Positions 1 through 11,294 of a stretch of 64,000 nt of DNA are shown piece after piece. Source of the stretch: Ehretia macrophylla (lineage: Eukaryota > Streptophyta > Magnoliopsida > Boraginales > Ehretiaceae); assembly GCA_037974665.1 (NCBI GenBank), contig CM075764.1:79314325-79378324 (forward strand), written 5' to 3'. A program made the translations under genes and the position numbers. The notes below the pieces were generated by a model that saw only the letters and a list, made by a program, of their open reading frames with translations, was not told where the DNA came from and searched no databases. Positions within the stretch are counted from its first letter, which is position 1. Every line of letters begins with the position of its first letter.

Positions 1-78
1 TGATCTTCAGATATTAAGTTGACCGACACGTCACGTTCCGGCCTTTGCCTAGCGATGGGTTGGGGTCTCGGCGTGACA
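1..78 (+). repeat. 5' LTR, 3' terminal part, element F
   Basis: It ends in GGCGTGACA and is followed eight bases later by a primer binding site. It matches 18525-18602, the end of F's other LTR, with 6 differences in 78 bases. Confidence 0.88.
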
Positions 79-85
79 CCTTTAG

Positions 86-97
86 TAGTATCAGAGC
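86..97 (+). other. Primer binding site of element F (mutated)
   Basis: TAGTATCAGAGC matches the plant initiator Met-tRNA primer site TGGTATCAGAGC except for one G-to-A change. It lies 7 bases beyond the LTR end, as in element G, which has 8 bases there. Confidence 0.8.
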
Positions 98-397
98 TAG
101 CCTTTGTTAGTGTAGATCTAGCTAGGGTTAGTGCAGTCTGGGGTTTGGACTAGGGTCCGTGGGTAGATGCCTAGTTTGAGGATGTTCTAATTGCTTGAAT
201 ATGTTTATGAGACTTATGTGCTTATACGTGAACTATATGTGCTACATGTTGTAATTGCTTCATGCTTATGTGAACTTATGTGTTAGATATATCCATATTA
301 CATGCATCTTAGGAGTATTAGTGGTGCATAAGCTCATGTCACTTTTAATGCATGCATGCCATATAACAGTGGGTGGTGTATCTATATATATCTATAG

Positions 398-1235
398 ATG
401 GCAGGACCAAATACCCACAGAACCATAGAGGCTCAAGGAGCAGACAATACTAATCAAGATAATTCGGGTGTAACAATGTTTAACATGATGGCTACTGCTA
501 TCGACCGTATGAGTAGAGTGATGGAGCAGCAAGCCACGGGTGGTGTTGGTAATAATAACAATAATGGATCAGATAGTAACACCTGTGGCAATAGGGGTGA
601 TAGGGATGGAACTTTGAAGGACTTCTTGAGCTATGACCCTCCTAGATTTCAAGGTGAACCAGATGATGAAAAAGCAGAGTCTTGACTTGCGGAAGTTGAG
701 AAAATATATGCTGCTCTTGATTACACAGAGGTTGAAGAATGTGATGTTTGTGATATTCTTATTAAAGGGAGATGTTGAACAATGGTGGCGCACCGAGAAG
801 CTTTGATGGGAACAACGACATACACCAACAACATGGGCTAACTTTGTAAGGTCCTTCAAGGGGAATTACATCTCGGAGGTGGCCCAAGAAAGGAAGGAAG
901 AGGAATTCCTTACATTGAGGCAGGGTGGCATGACAATGGTACAGTATAAAGCCCATTTCAATAGGCTTTCCCATTATATCCCTAAGTTGGTCCAAACAGA
1001 AGGTAGAAGGATCAAATAGTTTATCCGAGGATTGAGGCCCAAGATCCAAGACTTCCTGGCTGCACATCGCTTCACCACATATGCCGACATGATTGATGCA
1101 GCGACAAGGGTTAAGAAGAGGAGGTTAGATACTCGTGGTGGACCGAGTCAGATTGTCAAGAGGCCATCAGTTTTACAAGCACCATAGAGGCAAGCTCAGA
1201 GCCAAACAAAACCAGCTGCCACCAGACCACAGCCT
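398..1235 (+). pseudogene. gag: gag of gypsy element F, broken
   Basis: An open frame of 95 codons starts at the ATG at 398 and carries an Asn-rich stretch and a FLSYDPPRFQG segment, a form common at the start of the plant gypsy Retrotrans_gag region. It stops at a TGA at 683-685, where related proteins have Trp (TGG to TGA). Further gag continues in shifted frames: VEQWW near 775, then NYISEVAQERKEEEFLTLRQ and YKAHFNRLSHYIPKL (about 860-990), the core capsid signature. More stops and frameshifts follow. A copia LTR interrupts it at 1236, and a Ser/Thr-rich tail appears to resume at about 3216-3270 before the 3' LTR. Capsid protein by family; not functional here. Confidence 0.82.
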
Positions 1236-3215
1236 TGTTAGAGATATGCCCTAATGTTGTATAGTTAGATGACCTATATAGGGCATTTTGGTATAAATCT
1301 GAATGACATGTTAAATGGATGTTCATATTCTCCGTTCAATTATATGAATGTGTCCTTAATATTTTTTCTGAGAAGAAATATATTCTTAAAGTGTTGAGAA
1401 TACGACGACATATTTCTTCGACATGATAAACATTCAAAAGCATTCATAGTCCTTAGATTATTCGACTGGGACTAGAATAATCAAGTACAGACTATCATAT
1501 GTAGTTACCTTTGATTAACATAGAGATGTTAATGAAAAATGATGGCGAGCCTTGTGCTATAACAACATAGGGATGTGATTAACTTACATATGAGTGATCG
1601 TTAGTATAATAGATCATTGAATGTAACCAAAATGTCAAACTACATGACTTTGGATTAATAGTTTGACATTTCGCTGCGAATTGTGTAAATTAATCTTTTG
1701 ACTTGAGAAATTACGGCTATCGGATATATCAAGGGCTAAATCTTGCATTTGGACAAAACTCGCATTTATCTAGGTGGGCAACGACCTCTCGCAGTTGAGT
1801 CTTGTGATATAGAGACCGACATGTAATTGTCAAGATAGGATCTGTTAACCTCTAGCAGTGAGGCGATATCCTATGCGATCTAATATCGGTTGCTTGAAAT
1901 GAGAAATCCTAGGCCGGGGTAGTTGAACGATAGAAAAGTGTTTTTCCATAGATGTTATCTCTCATTCTACCGAATTAGATCTATGCATAGAATCATTTAG
2001 TGGACTTAATCATTTCATGGTTCCCATAACGATCAGGATATTTTAATAGAAAGATCGGACTGCACTCTAATTTGCAACTATAAATAGGTTCATAAGAATT
2101 GGACTTCATAACGATCGCGTCACTCATGAATATAAAGGTATTCCAAAAAATGACGGAGACATTTTCAGAATAGATCCTTCATCGCTATACGGTCATGAAC
2201 CTAGAAAGTCACACACTAAAGGGTATCATGAATAAAGCAGTTTTGAGCTTGGTATTAAGTTAGAAACACATTAAAGTGTTAACAGTATTATTTTGGACCT
2301 TAATGGTAAAGTGGGCCAAAAGTGTAATTTTTGAAAGTTTTGAGGCCAAAGTACAGATAATGAAAAATATTAGGGCAAAAGTGCAAATAAATAGAGGGGT
2401 CTATTTCTAATTAATTATTCTAAAGGAGTTTAAAATTAATTATTGGATAGTCTTCACTAGAAGACGAAAGACAAGTTGCACAAAAAGACAAAACACAAAA
2501 GAACAAAAGACAACTTGCACAAAAAGGCAAAAGACAACTTGTACAAAAGGACAAAAAACAAGTTGCATTTAAAATTGTCCATTTTGCCCTCCCTTGGCCA
2601 GCCATAAGGAGATGAAAGACACTTGGCTTCTTCTTTGATTAGATCATTGACACTTGTTACTTGGTAGATGGGTTCTTACATCTATAAATATAAGACTTTT
2701 TCTCATCTTCTTTTGGTACCTCTCTTGGCCGAAAATTACACACAAAATAGAAGCAAAATCTATCTTTCTTCTTTTGGCAATTCGGCCAAAGCTAGTAGAA
2801 AAATGAAACTTTTGCTTCTTGATACTTTACTTGTATACTCAAGCCCTTGGACTTAAACTTAAGCTAGCACTTTAATTGGTTTATAGTCTAGTTGATTTTG
2901 GATACCCGTGGACTAACTAGGACCTTTGCATTTGCGGAGGAGCTTTGTTCGAGCTAAGATCTTCTTTCAAGAGTTCAGTCCGAGTTTCCCACATAAGGTA
3001 CATTATGTATATTTTGTATCTTATTCTTGTATATATTTGTATATACTTTTCTTTTGTTTAAATGTACTAGCTTATGGACTTAATCTTGATAACTTTGTAA
3101 ATACAATTGTCTATTGTACAAAATTTAAATGTCTACATTTTTTCGCTGCGTATGTACATATTTTCATTTGCAAGTATCTCGAGATAATCTCACCGTTGTG
3201 TTCCCCTTTTAAGCG
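1236..3215 (+). mobile_element. Copia LTR, apparently solo, inside gag of F
   Basis: It begins TGTTAGAGATATGCCCTAATG, as do the LTRs of copia element H at 33026 and 39752 (TGTTAGGGATATG). Homology to H continues in blocks such as GGATCGGACTGCAC-type and GTCACACACTAA sequence. No internal region or second LTR follows; gag-like sequence resumes after about 3210. This is what LTR-LTR recombination leaves. The right end is uncertain: AAGCG or AGCCC-like bases may mark it, and I could not match the five bases before the LTR (AGCCT) exactly. A TATA box is at 2683. Confidence 0.7.
2683..2690 (+). promoter_or_regulatory. TATA box of the copia solo LTR
   Basis: TATAAATA lies inside the LTR, about 1.45 kb from its start, in the usual U3/R boundary setting. 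A leader with short A-rich tracts follows. Function is inferred from position and sequence only. Confidence 0.45.
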
Positions 3216-3275
3216 TAGTGCTTCAACAGCCCAGTCGACTACTGGTTCATCGAGTAGTGCAGCTACATATCGGGA

Positions 3276-3630
3276 TGTGAGGCCCAGCATGAGACCTCAC
3301 GTGCATTTAGTTCATATAACATATAAATAAATCATTTTATATGCATTTATATCATTTTGTGTGCTTTTATACTGATTTACGGGCAATTGTATCATTTTTT
3401 GTGCAATTAAGTGTATTAGATATCGTAGTAATTAATTATGCCTTATTGAGTCAAGAATAACAACTATTTAGTTAAGATTCAATCAAAAGGGTAAACTAGT
3501 AGATGTGTATTTAATTGGAGGGCATGGTGGTCATTTGGCCAATTAGATATTTCCTACCTAACATTCTCCACTAACTAAATCAAAACACATACATACACTA
3601 TACTACACACACACATACACATGATCTGCT

Positions 3631-3661
<31 letters not shown>

Positions 3662-4530
3662 TACTCAATCGAGCTAAAGAAGAAGAAGAAGAAAAGGAAG
3701 AAGAAGAAGAAGAAGAAGAAGGCCAAGGCATTTCAACCATTATCAAGCTAGATTCTTGCAATTCTAAGCCCTATCTTGCATTCTCAACATCACTCTTTGC
3801 ATTTCAAACTCTTGTTGAGGTGAGGGATGTTTTCAAAAGCTTTGCAAAGTCATGTAATCCATGGTTATGATTTCTATATGTGTACTATGTAAGTTTAAGG
3901 TGGTAGTTATGCTAGATAGAAGATTTGAGTTTGAATTGTTTTCTAGGGCTTCAAGACTTTGTGGTGTTGCTCTATTGTGGTTGTTCTTGTTCTTGTAAGC
4001 TAGTATGAAGTAGATAGGAGTCTTGAACATGAACTTGGGGTAAAAAAGTGATGGGTGCAAGTTTGGATGTTTAGTTTTGAATGTGATAATTATTGTACTT
4101 GTACCTTTTAAATAGCACTTTGATGGATTTGTACTTGTGTTGAGATTGAAACATGATGAGTAGACTTGTTGAGTATGAGTTTAAAAGGGTGGAATCAAAT
4201 GGCAAAGCAAAAGGAAGCTATAAACGAGATAGGTAGCTTTTTGTGTAGGGTTCGGTTGACCGGATCTAAGCCCAGTCGCCCGGATCGAAACATTTTCTTC
4301 TGCGAGACTCACTGTCAGGTGAGTCAATAGGTATCTGGTCGACCGGATGACTCGACCGGCAGTGTCTGCTGGTCACCATCCAGGCCACCAGATCCGGTCG
4401 AGTCACTCAACCAGATGACTCGACTGGATAGATTTTTCCTTGTTTGTTGTTGTGTTTGTTTGTTTGGAAGAATTGTTGTTATGAGTCTAGGGGCATTTTG
4501 ACATACTAAAGCTTTCATTAAAGTAGCTCA
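3276..4530 (+). repeat. 3' LTR of element F, first part
   Basis: It begins TGTGAGGCCCAGCATGAGACC, resembling the start of G's LTR (TGTGAGACCCCGTATCGAGCC). It contains a (CA)n tract, an (AAG)n tract, the splice-donor-like GAGGTGAGGGATG at 3818, and a GC-rich island with repeated TCGACCGG around 4250-4430. It is cut at 4530 by element E; the LTR resumes at 10315. Confidence 0.82.
3635..3722. repeat. (CA)n and (AAG)n microsatellites
   Basis: An uninterrupted CA run at about 3635-3661 is followed by an AAG-rich run at about 3677-3722, both inside F's LTR. The same CA-then-purine order occurs in G's LTRs (11090-11240 and 15935-16060). Confidence 0.9.
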
Positions 4531-6573
4531 TATCACGGACCAACTCGACCCCTCCTAGAATCCAAGTCAAGACACGACGAAATTCCGGCATTATAACGGC
4601 TATAGGTAGACACTATCCCAAAATAAGAACCTGTATAAAAGCAGTTTATACAACTCCAAACATTCACAACTCAAACATTCTCAACCAAAACAACTCCACA
4701 ACAACTCAAGCCATTCAACACCAGCCCCTGCATAAGCCTCTGTCACACTAACATATATATGTACATATATAAACCAGTATTGCCCTTTAAGGCAGATCAG
4801 TAAGACTAGATACAAGATTCATACCAGTTTACATAAGTCCAGCCATCTAACAACAAAATAGACTTAAAGTAAACACATGTACTGAACATCTACATCAACT
4901 AGATCCAAGTAGTATAGGCATCAAGTAAGCAATTAAGTAAGCCTCAGGCTTATCCTCAACAACAGGAGGCACGTACTCAACATAAACCACATCTTGCTCA
5001 CCTGAACAGTGGATAAAAAGGGATGAGCTAACCAACATATTGCTCAGCAAGGGAGGAAATGCAGGGATAGTTGGAAATCATTTTTAGCTTTGAAAACGCC
5101 TTTTGAAAATATGCCATGCACCTTCAAGAACAACAATTATAAAAACAAGAAATGTAATGTATATAAACATATAATAAGGATATGCTCGTTCTGTTGCTGC
5201 CGACTTCCCCGGGCGCCGATCACGAACCCCACCCAGGCACCAGATGTAATCCGGATACACACCAACCTACGACCCAAACCCTATGAAACTCTCCATTCAT
5301 ATGGGAAGGGAATAGAACATCGGTAGTTATGCCATTGCCGGGAAAGCCCTATACCGCCCAAGGCGACACGAACCTACCACATTTGTTTAGTGGTTGCAAT
5401 CCACTTGCTTCGCATCGCATATTCACATAATCACATCAAATTCGCATTCACTTCATTTTAAAGAAGACAACAAAGAAGGTTGTCCTTTGGCATTCACGAC
5501 ATATAACACATTAGGCATCAAATGACAGTCTAATTCAATTGACAACACTTATATAAAGCATTTTAAACAATTAAAACTGTCAAATAAATATAAGCTCAAT
5601 TATATAAAATTATAGAACAAGCTAGCTAAAAGTCAAATTACCAGTTCATTATAACCTAACTAGCAAGGATTAGTAATAATAATAATAACAATTAAATAAA
5701 CAATACACATATATATGAACTTTTTAAATAGTTTTCAGAAAATTCCCTCACCAAACTAGAGAGAACTTGAGATAAAGATGCTCAAATTCCCGATCCCAAA
5801 TGCATGCAAGAGTTCCAGATAGCTTCTCCCGGCTTCAAACCTAAAGAATTCTCTCAAAATTCTCATTCTTACTCACACAGTTTTGCTTCACCAAAGTTTC
5901 TGAATATTTGCTTGCCAACTTTTTTTTTTTTTTTGCTTTGAACTAAGAACCACCGAATGACTTGCCTTTTTTTTTGTTTGTTGTTTGTTTCGGCTAAGCT
6001 CCAAAAATGCACCAACATAATCATTCCAAGTCTTTTGGTTTTGTTTGTTATGCCTTAGCCAAATGCCAACACCACCGAAAACTCACCTTAGTTTTTTCCT
6101 TTGTTTCGGTCCAATGGAAAACAGGCGTAGCTTAATCTTTTTTTTTTTTTTTTTATTCAGCCTAGAACTATGTCCACCAAATGCCAACTAAATGTTCTCT
6201 AATCATTCTTTCATATGGTATGCCTAATACTTGGTATACATATTTATATTGCAAACCAAATAGGACAAACAACTGCCCACCGAAAGCTCCCAACTCGGTC
6301 CAATTAAAAGTTTTGCCTTATATTATTATTTTTTTTCTTTCTTCATTCGGTCCAATTGTTTTGTTTTCTTTCTTCTTCTTTTTTTCTTCTTTCGGTCCAA
6401 TCATAAGTCAACTTCATCATCTTTTTTTTTTTGTTTCTTTGCTCGGTCCTCAAAGCAACCACTGAATGTACTTTGGTCCCTTTGCTATCTTTTTTTTTTT
6501 TTGTCTTCTTTCCTCCACCGAACCAAAAGCCAATTCCTTTGTTTTTCTTTTGTCTTGTTGCCAACTAGACTAA

Positions 6574-6614
<41 letters not shown>

Positions 6615-7241
6615 AGATATCCAACAAAACAAAATTTAAAGCTATGGTTAAAATAAAATAAAACTAGGCTCGAACGAAAATAAACCTAAGCCCCAAACTA
6701 ATCAAAACCACTTAATTCTACCCTCCCGGGCATACAATGCACAAAAAGGACACTAACAAAGTCACGTAATAAAGCAATTAGGGAAAATATGTAAGCAGAT
6801 AAAATAAATAAAATAATTGAAAACCTTTACTGGGCTTGGGAATACAAGTCAATTAAATGTAACAAATAATAATTAATAAATTATTTACTTCATGTAAACC
6901 ATTTAGATGTAATTAAATAAGTGTAATTATTAAAAATAATAAACTGGTCTGTTCAGTTTCGGGCCAATTAAATAAATATAATTACTAAACATAACAATCT
7001 AGCTCATTTAGGTCCGGGTCCGGGCTTCCCGTCCAATTAGTGATACAAATTAATTTTAAAAGCCAAATAGAATAAAGTTAAGTAATAAAATAATGAAGTA
7101 TGTGTCCCGAGAAAATCAGTTAATTATAAATTAACTAAAAGTAAATAGATATTAATGCACGTTTTCCAAAAATAATGCAAAGTAGTGAAATAGATAAATG
7201 TAAATAGATATTATAAATACATGGTCGGCTTGAGGTTTACA
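4531..7241 (-). repeat. 3' LTR of element E
   Basis: It is homologous along its length to 7580-10309. It starts (minus strand) TGTAAACCTCAAGCCGACC and ends near 4531 in a mutated form of GGGCGTGACA. It holds many poly-T runs, an (AT)n tract at 6577-6609, and the shared hairpins at 5466-5484 and 5024-5046. Confidence 0.88.
6577..6609. repeat. (AT)n microsatellite
   Basis: About 16 AT units lie in E's 3' LTR. The matching place in the sister LTR (9660-9671) has only about six, so the tract expanded or shrank after insertion. Confidence 0.9.
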
Positions 7242-7579
7242 TCATTCCCCCCATAAAACAATTGCGCCCTCGCAATTCTTACTATCATTATGAGACTGCA
7301 GATCAACGGCATAGACTCTGGCCTGGACACGTGGCAATGGCACATAAATAACACTTCACACAGTCAAATTGAGCACATACCGCACAAGGCACATTGAACA
7401 CGTAAGGCACGTTGAGCACGTACAACACGTTATTCACATAAACACATTGACCCCACTTAGCTCATTTAACACATAAGGCATGCATACATGTTTTCAAGGC
7501 AAGTTTAGGTTATGACCTCTACCCAACAGTCTGAGAGTAGAACCTAGCTTACGCTAGTCATGCTCTGATACCACTGAAT
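7242..7579 (-). other. Internal region of element E: purine tract, spacer, primer site
   Basis: The whole internal region is 338 bp. On the minus strand it carries the Met-tRNA primer site (7562-7573), six bases from the 5' LTR, then spacer, then the polypurine tract beside the 3' LTR. A stretch with repeated CACGTTGAGCACGTA-like units (about 7370-7450) lies in the middle. No reading frame resembles a retroelement protein. Confidence 0.85.
7562..7573 (-). other. Primer binding site of element E
   Basis: On the minus strand this reads TGGTATCAGAGC, complementary to the 3' end of plant initiator Met-tRNA. It fixes the element's direction. Confidence 0.92.
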
Positions 7580-10309
7580 TGTCACGCCCTAACTCGACCC
7601 CTCCTAGAATCCAAGTCAAGACACGACGGAATTCTGACATTGTAACGGCTATAGGTGGACACTATCCCGAAATAAGAACCTGTATAAAAGCAGTTTATAC
7701 AACTCCAAACATTCACAACTCAAACATTCTCAACCAAAACAACTCCACAATAACTCAAGCCATTCAACACCAGCCCCTGCATAAGCCTCCGTCACACCAA
7801 CATAAATATGTACATATATAAGCCAGTACTACCCTCTAAGGCAAATTAGTAAGACAAGATACAAGACTCAGACCAGTTTATATAACTCTAGCCATCTAAC
7901 AACAAAATAGACTTATGGCATACTTTTTGAAGTACAACTATTAAAGTAAACACTTAAAGTAAACACATGTACTAAACATCTACATCAACTAGATCCAAGT
8001 AGCATAGGCATCAAGTAAGCAATCAAGTAAGCCTCAGGCTTATCCTCAACAATAGGAGGCATGTACTCAACATAAACCACGTCCTGCTCACCTGAAAGGT
8101 GGATAAAAAGGGATGAGCTAACCAACTCATAACTCAGCGATGGAGGAAATGCAAGGATAGTTGGAATCATTTTTAGCTTTGAAAACGCCTTCTAAAAATA
8201 TGTCATGCACCTTCAAGAACAATAATTATAAAAACAAAAACTGTAATGTAAATAAACATATAATAAGGATACGCTCGTTATGTTGCTGTCGACTTTCCCG
8301 GGCACCGATCATGAACCCTACCCAGGCACTAGATGTAACCCGGATATACACCAACCTACGACCCAAACCTTATGAAACTCTCTATTCATACGGGAATAAA
8401 ATAGAACATCGGTAGTCGTGCTACCGCTGGCAAGCCCTATGCCGCCTAGGGCAACACGAACCTACCGCATCTATTCAGTGGTTGCAATCCACTTGTTTCG
8501 TATCGCATCACATATTCACATAATCACATCACATTCGCATTTATTTCATTTTAAAGAAGACAACAAAGTAGGTTGTCCCTCGGCATTCACGACATGTAAC
8601 ACATTAGGCATCAAATGACGGTCTAATTCAATTGACAACACTTATATAAAGCATTTTAAACAATTAAAACTGTCAAATAAATATAAGCTCAATTATATAA
8701 AATTATAGAACAAGTTAGCTAAGAGTCAAATTACCAGTTCATTATAACCTAACTAGTAAGGATTAGTAATAATAATAATAACAATTAAATAAACAATACA
8801 CATATATATGAACTTTTTAAATAGTTTTCAAAAAATTCCCTCACCAAACCAGATAGAACTTGAGATAAAGATGCTCAAATTCCCAGTCCCAAATGCATGC
8901 AAGAGTTCCAGACAACTTCTTCCAGCTTCAAACCTAAAGAATTCTCTCAAAATTCTCATTCTTACTCTCACGGTTTTGTTTCACCAAAGTTTCTAAATAT
9001 TTGCTTGCCAACTAGTTTTTTTTTTTTTTTGCTTTGAACTAAGAACCACCGAATGACTTGCCTTTCTTTTTTGTTTGTTGTTTGCTTCGGCTAAGCTCCA
9101 AAAATGTACCAACATAATCATTCCAAGTCTTTTGGTTTTGTTTGTTATGCCTTAGCCAAATGCCAACACCACCGAAAACTCACCTTAATTGTTTCCTTTG
9201 TTTCAGTCCAATGGAAAATAGGTAGCTTAATCTTCTTCTTTTTTTGTTTCGATTCGGCCTAGAGCTAAGTCCAAATGCCAGTTAAATGCTCACTGATCAT
9301 TCTTTCATATGGTATGCCTAATACTTGGTATACACATTTATATTGCAAACCAAATGGGACAAACAACCGCCCACCAAAAGCTCCCAACTCGGTCGAATTA
9401 AAAGCTTTGCCTTATATTATTATTTTTTTCTTTCTTCATTTGATCCAATTGTTTTGTTTTCTTTCTTCTTCTTTTTTTCTTTCGGTCCAATCATAAGTCA
9501 ACTTCATCATCTTTTTTTTGTTTCTTTGCTCGGTCCTCAAAGCAACCACTGAATGCACTTTGGTCCATTTGCTATCATTTTTTTATCTTCTTTCCTTCAC
9601 CGAACCAAAATCCAATTCCTTTGTTTTCCTTTTGTCTTGTTGCCAACTAGACTAAATCATATATATATATATTAAAAAAACTAAGCTATCCAAAAAAATA
9701 AAAATTAAAGCTAATGTTAAAATAAAATAAAACTAGATCCGAACGAAAATAAACCTAAGCCCCAAACTAATCAAAACCGCTTAATTCTACCCTCCCAGGC
9801 ATGCAATGCACAAAAAGGACACTAACAAAGTCACGTAATAAAACAATTATGGCAAATATGTAAGCAGATAAAATAAATAAAACAATCGAAAACCTTTCCC
9901 GGGCTTAGGAATACAAGTCAATTAAATGTAACAAATAATAATTAATAAATTATTTACTTCATGTAAACTATTTAGATGTAATTAAATAAGTGTAATTATT
10001 AAAAATAATAAAGTAGCATGTTCAATTTCGGGCCAATTAAATAAATATAATTACTAAACACAACAATCTAGCTCGTTCAGGTCTGGGCCCGGGCTTCCCG
10101 TCCAAGTAGTGACACAAATTAATTTTAAAATCCAAATAGAATAAAGTTAAGTAATAAAATAATGAAGTATGTGTCCCAGGCAAATCAGTTAATTATAAAT
10201 TAACTAAAAGTAAATAGATAGTAATGCACGTTTCGCAAAAAAATGCAAAGTAGTGAAATAGATAAATATAAAAAGATATTATAAATGCATGGTCGGCTTG
10301 GGGTTTATA
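7580..10309 (-). repeat. 5' LTR of element E
   Basis: Sister copy of 4531-7241. It ends (minus strand) in TTAGGGCGTGACA at 7580. Shared hairpins are at 8559-8577 and 8114-8136, and the splice-donor-like GGTGAGGGAA begins at 8844 on the minus strand. Confidence 0.88.
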
Positions 10310-10314
10310 GCTCT

Positions 10315-10769
10315 TGCATGGTATGTTGGTTGTATGGACAAGGTTCGCTTGTTACCTTTTCAATTCATCATGTATTCTTGTGCATTGTTACTTGATATTA
10401 AGTGCATGTTGGAGGCAACCTACTTTGTTGCCCTACCTTTTGTTGTTTACTTATATTATGCAAATATGATTGGATTGTGTGCGCGCCACAAGGTTGCAAC
10501 CCCTTTATGGGCATGGTAGCATTCGTTATCCACTGGGAGACACCGGGCTTATCAGTAGGTCTCGACTACCATGGACCCCAATCTCACTCTTACTTGGCTT
10601 CTAACCCTTAGAGAGGTGGGTCGTAGGAATTAGGTTTATTCGGATTACCCTATGGTTGGAGTAAGGGGGGTTTGATATTGATGGATGATTCAAGGTCGGC
10701 CAACTTTAGCAACTGCAAGTACAACTATATCCTTTTAATCCTATGTTACCACTCTTGCTTGGGCCCTAG
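10315..10769 (+). repeat. 3' LTR of element F, second part
   Basis: It lies between elements E and G. It carries the conserved hairpin GGCAAC/GTTGCC at 10414-10432 and a GGGTCGTAGGA-like block near 10617, also found in the LTRs of A, B and N. The last five bases (CCTAG) are G's target duplication. Confidence 0.8.
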
Positions 10770-11294
10770 TATAAGACCCCGTATCGAGCCCATGTGCATT
10801 TTATAGCATTTTATATATTTTTGCATCATTTAATATGTATTTATATCAGTTAATGTGTGTTTACATCATTTAACGTACGTTCGTCTCATTTTACGTGCAT
10901 TATATTTATTACGTGCATTTACGTGTCTTCACTGTCATAGGTGATAATTAGAATTTACTACACTATAATAACTAACCAAATAGTTGGGAATCAACTAAAA
11001 TGGCAAACTAGTAGTAGTACATTTAGTTGGGGGGCAAGGTGGTCTTTTGGCAACCAAACTAAAATATCCTATCTATATACACACATTATACCATATACAC
11101 ACACAAAAACACTATACACACATACACATCAGAAAACACACACACCCACACGATACATACACTACACACACTCAGATTTTCAACCATAATGAGAAAAAGA
11201 AGAAAGAAAATAGAAAGAGAAGGAAGAATGAAGGCATTTCAAGTCATCTTCAACCTTTTCTAGCCTTGTTCTTGCATTTGACCACTTGGATAAG

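Larger units (their letters stand above)
4531..10309 (-). mobile_element. Element E: complete gypsy-type LARD-like element, minus strand
   Basis: Two LTRs of about 2.7 kb (4531-7241 and 7580-10309) flank only 338 bp of internal DNA. Reading the minus strand, the 5' LTR is followed by TGGTATCAGAGC (7562-7573), and a purine tract with six G's lies just before the 3' LTR (7242-7254). The flanks GCTCA (4526-4530) and GCTCT (10310-10314) are a target duplication with one change. No gag or pol is present. The outer ends read TA where TG/CA is expected, probably point mutations. The element lies in F's 3' LTR. Mobilisation must have depended on proteins from another gypsy element. Confidence 0.88.

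Noticed and set aside
2926..3330. 134-codon plus-strand frame
   Set aside because: It crosses from the copia LTR through the gag tail into F's 3' LTR, so it is chimeric; only its Ser-rich end reflects gag.
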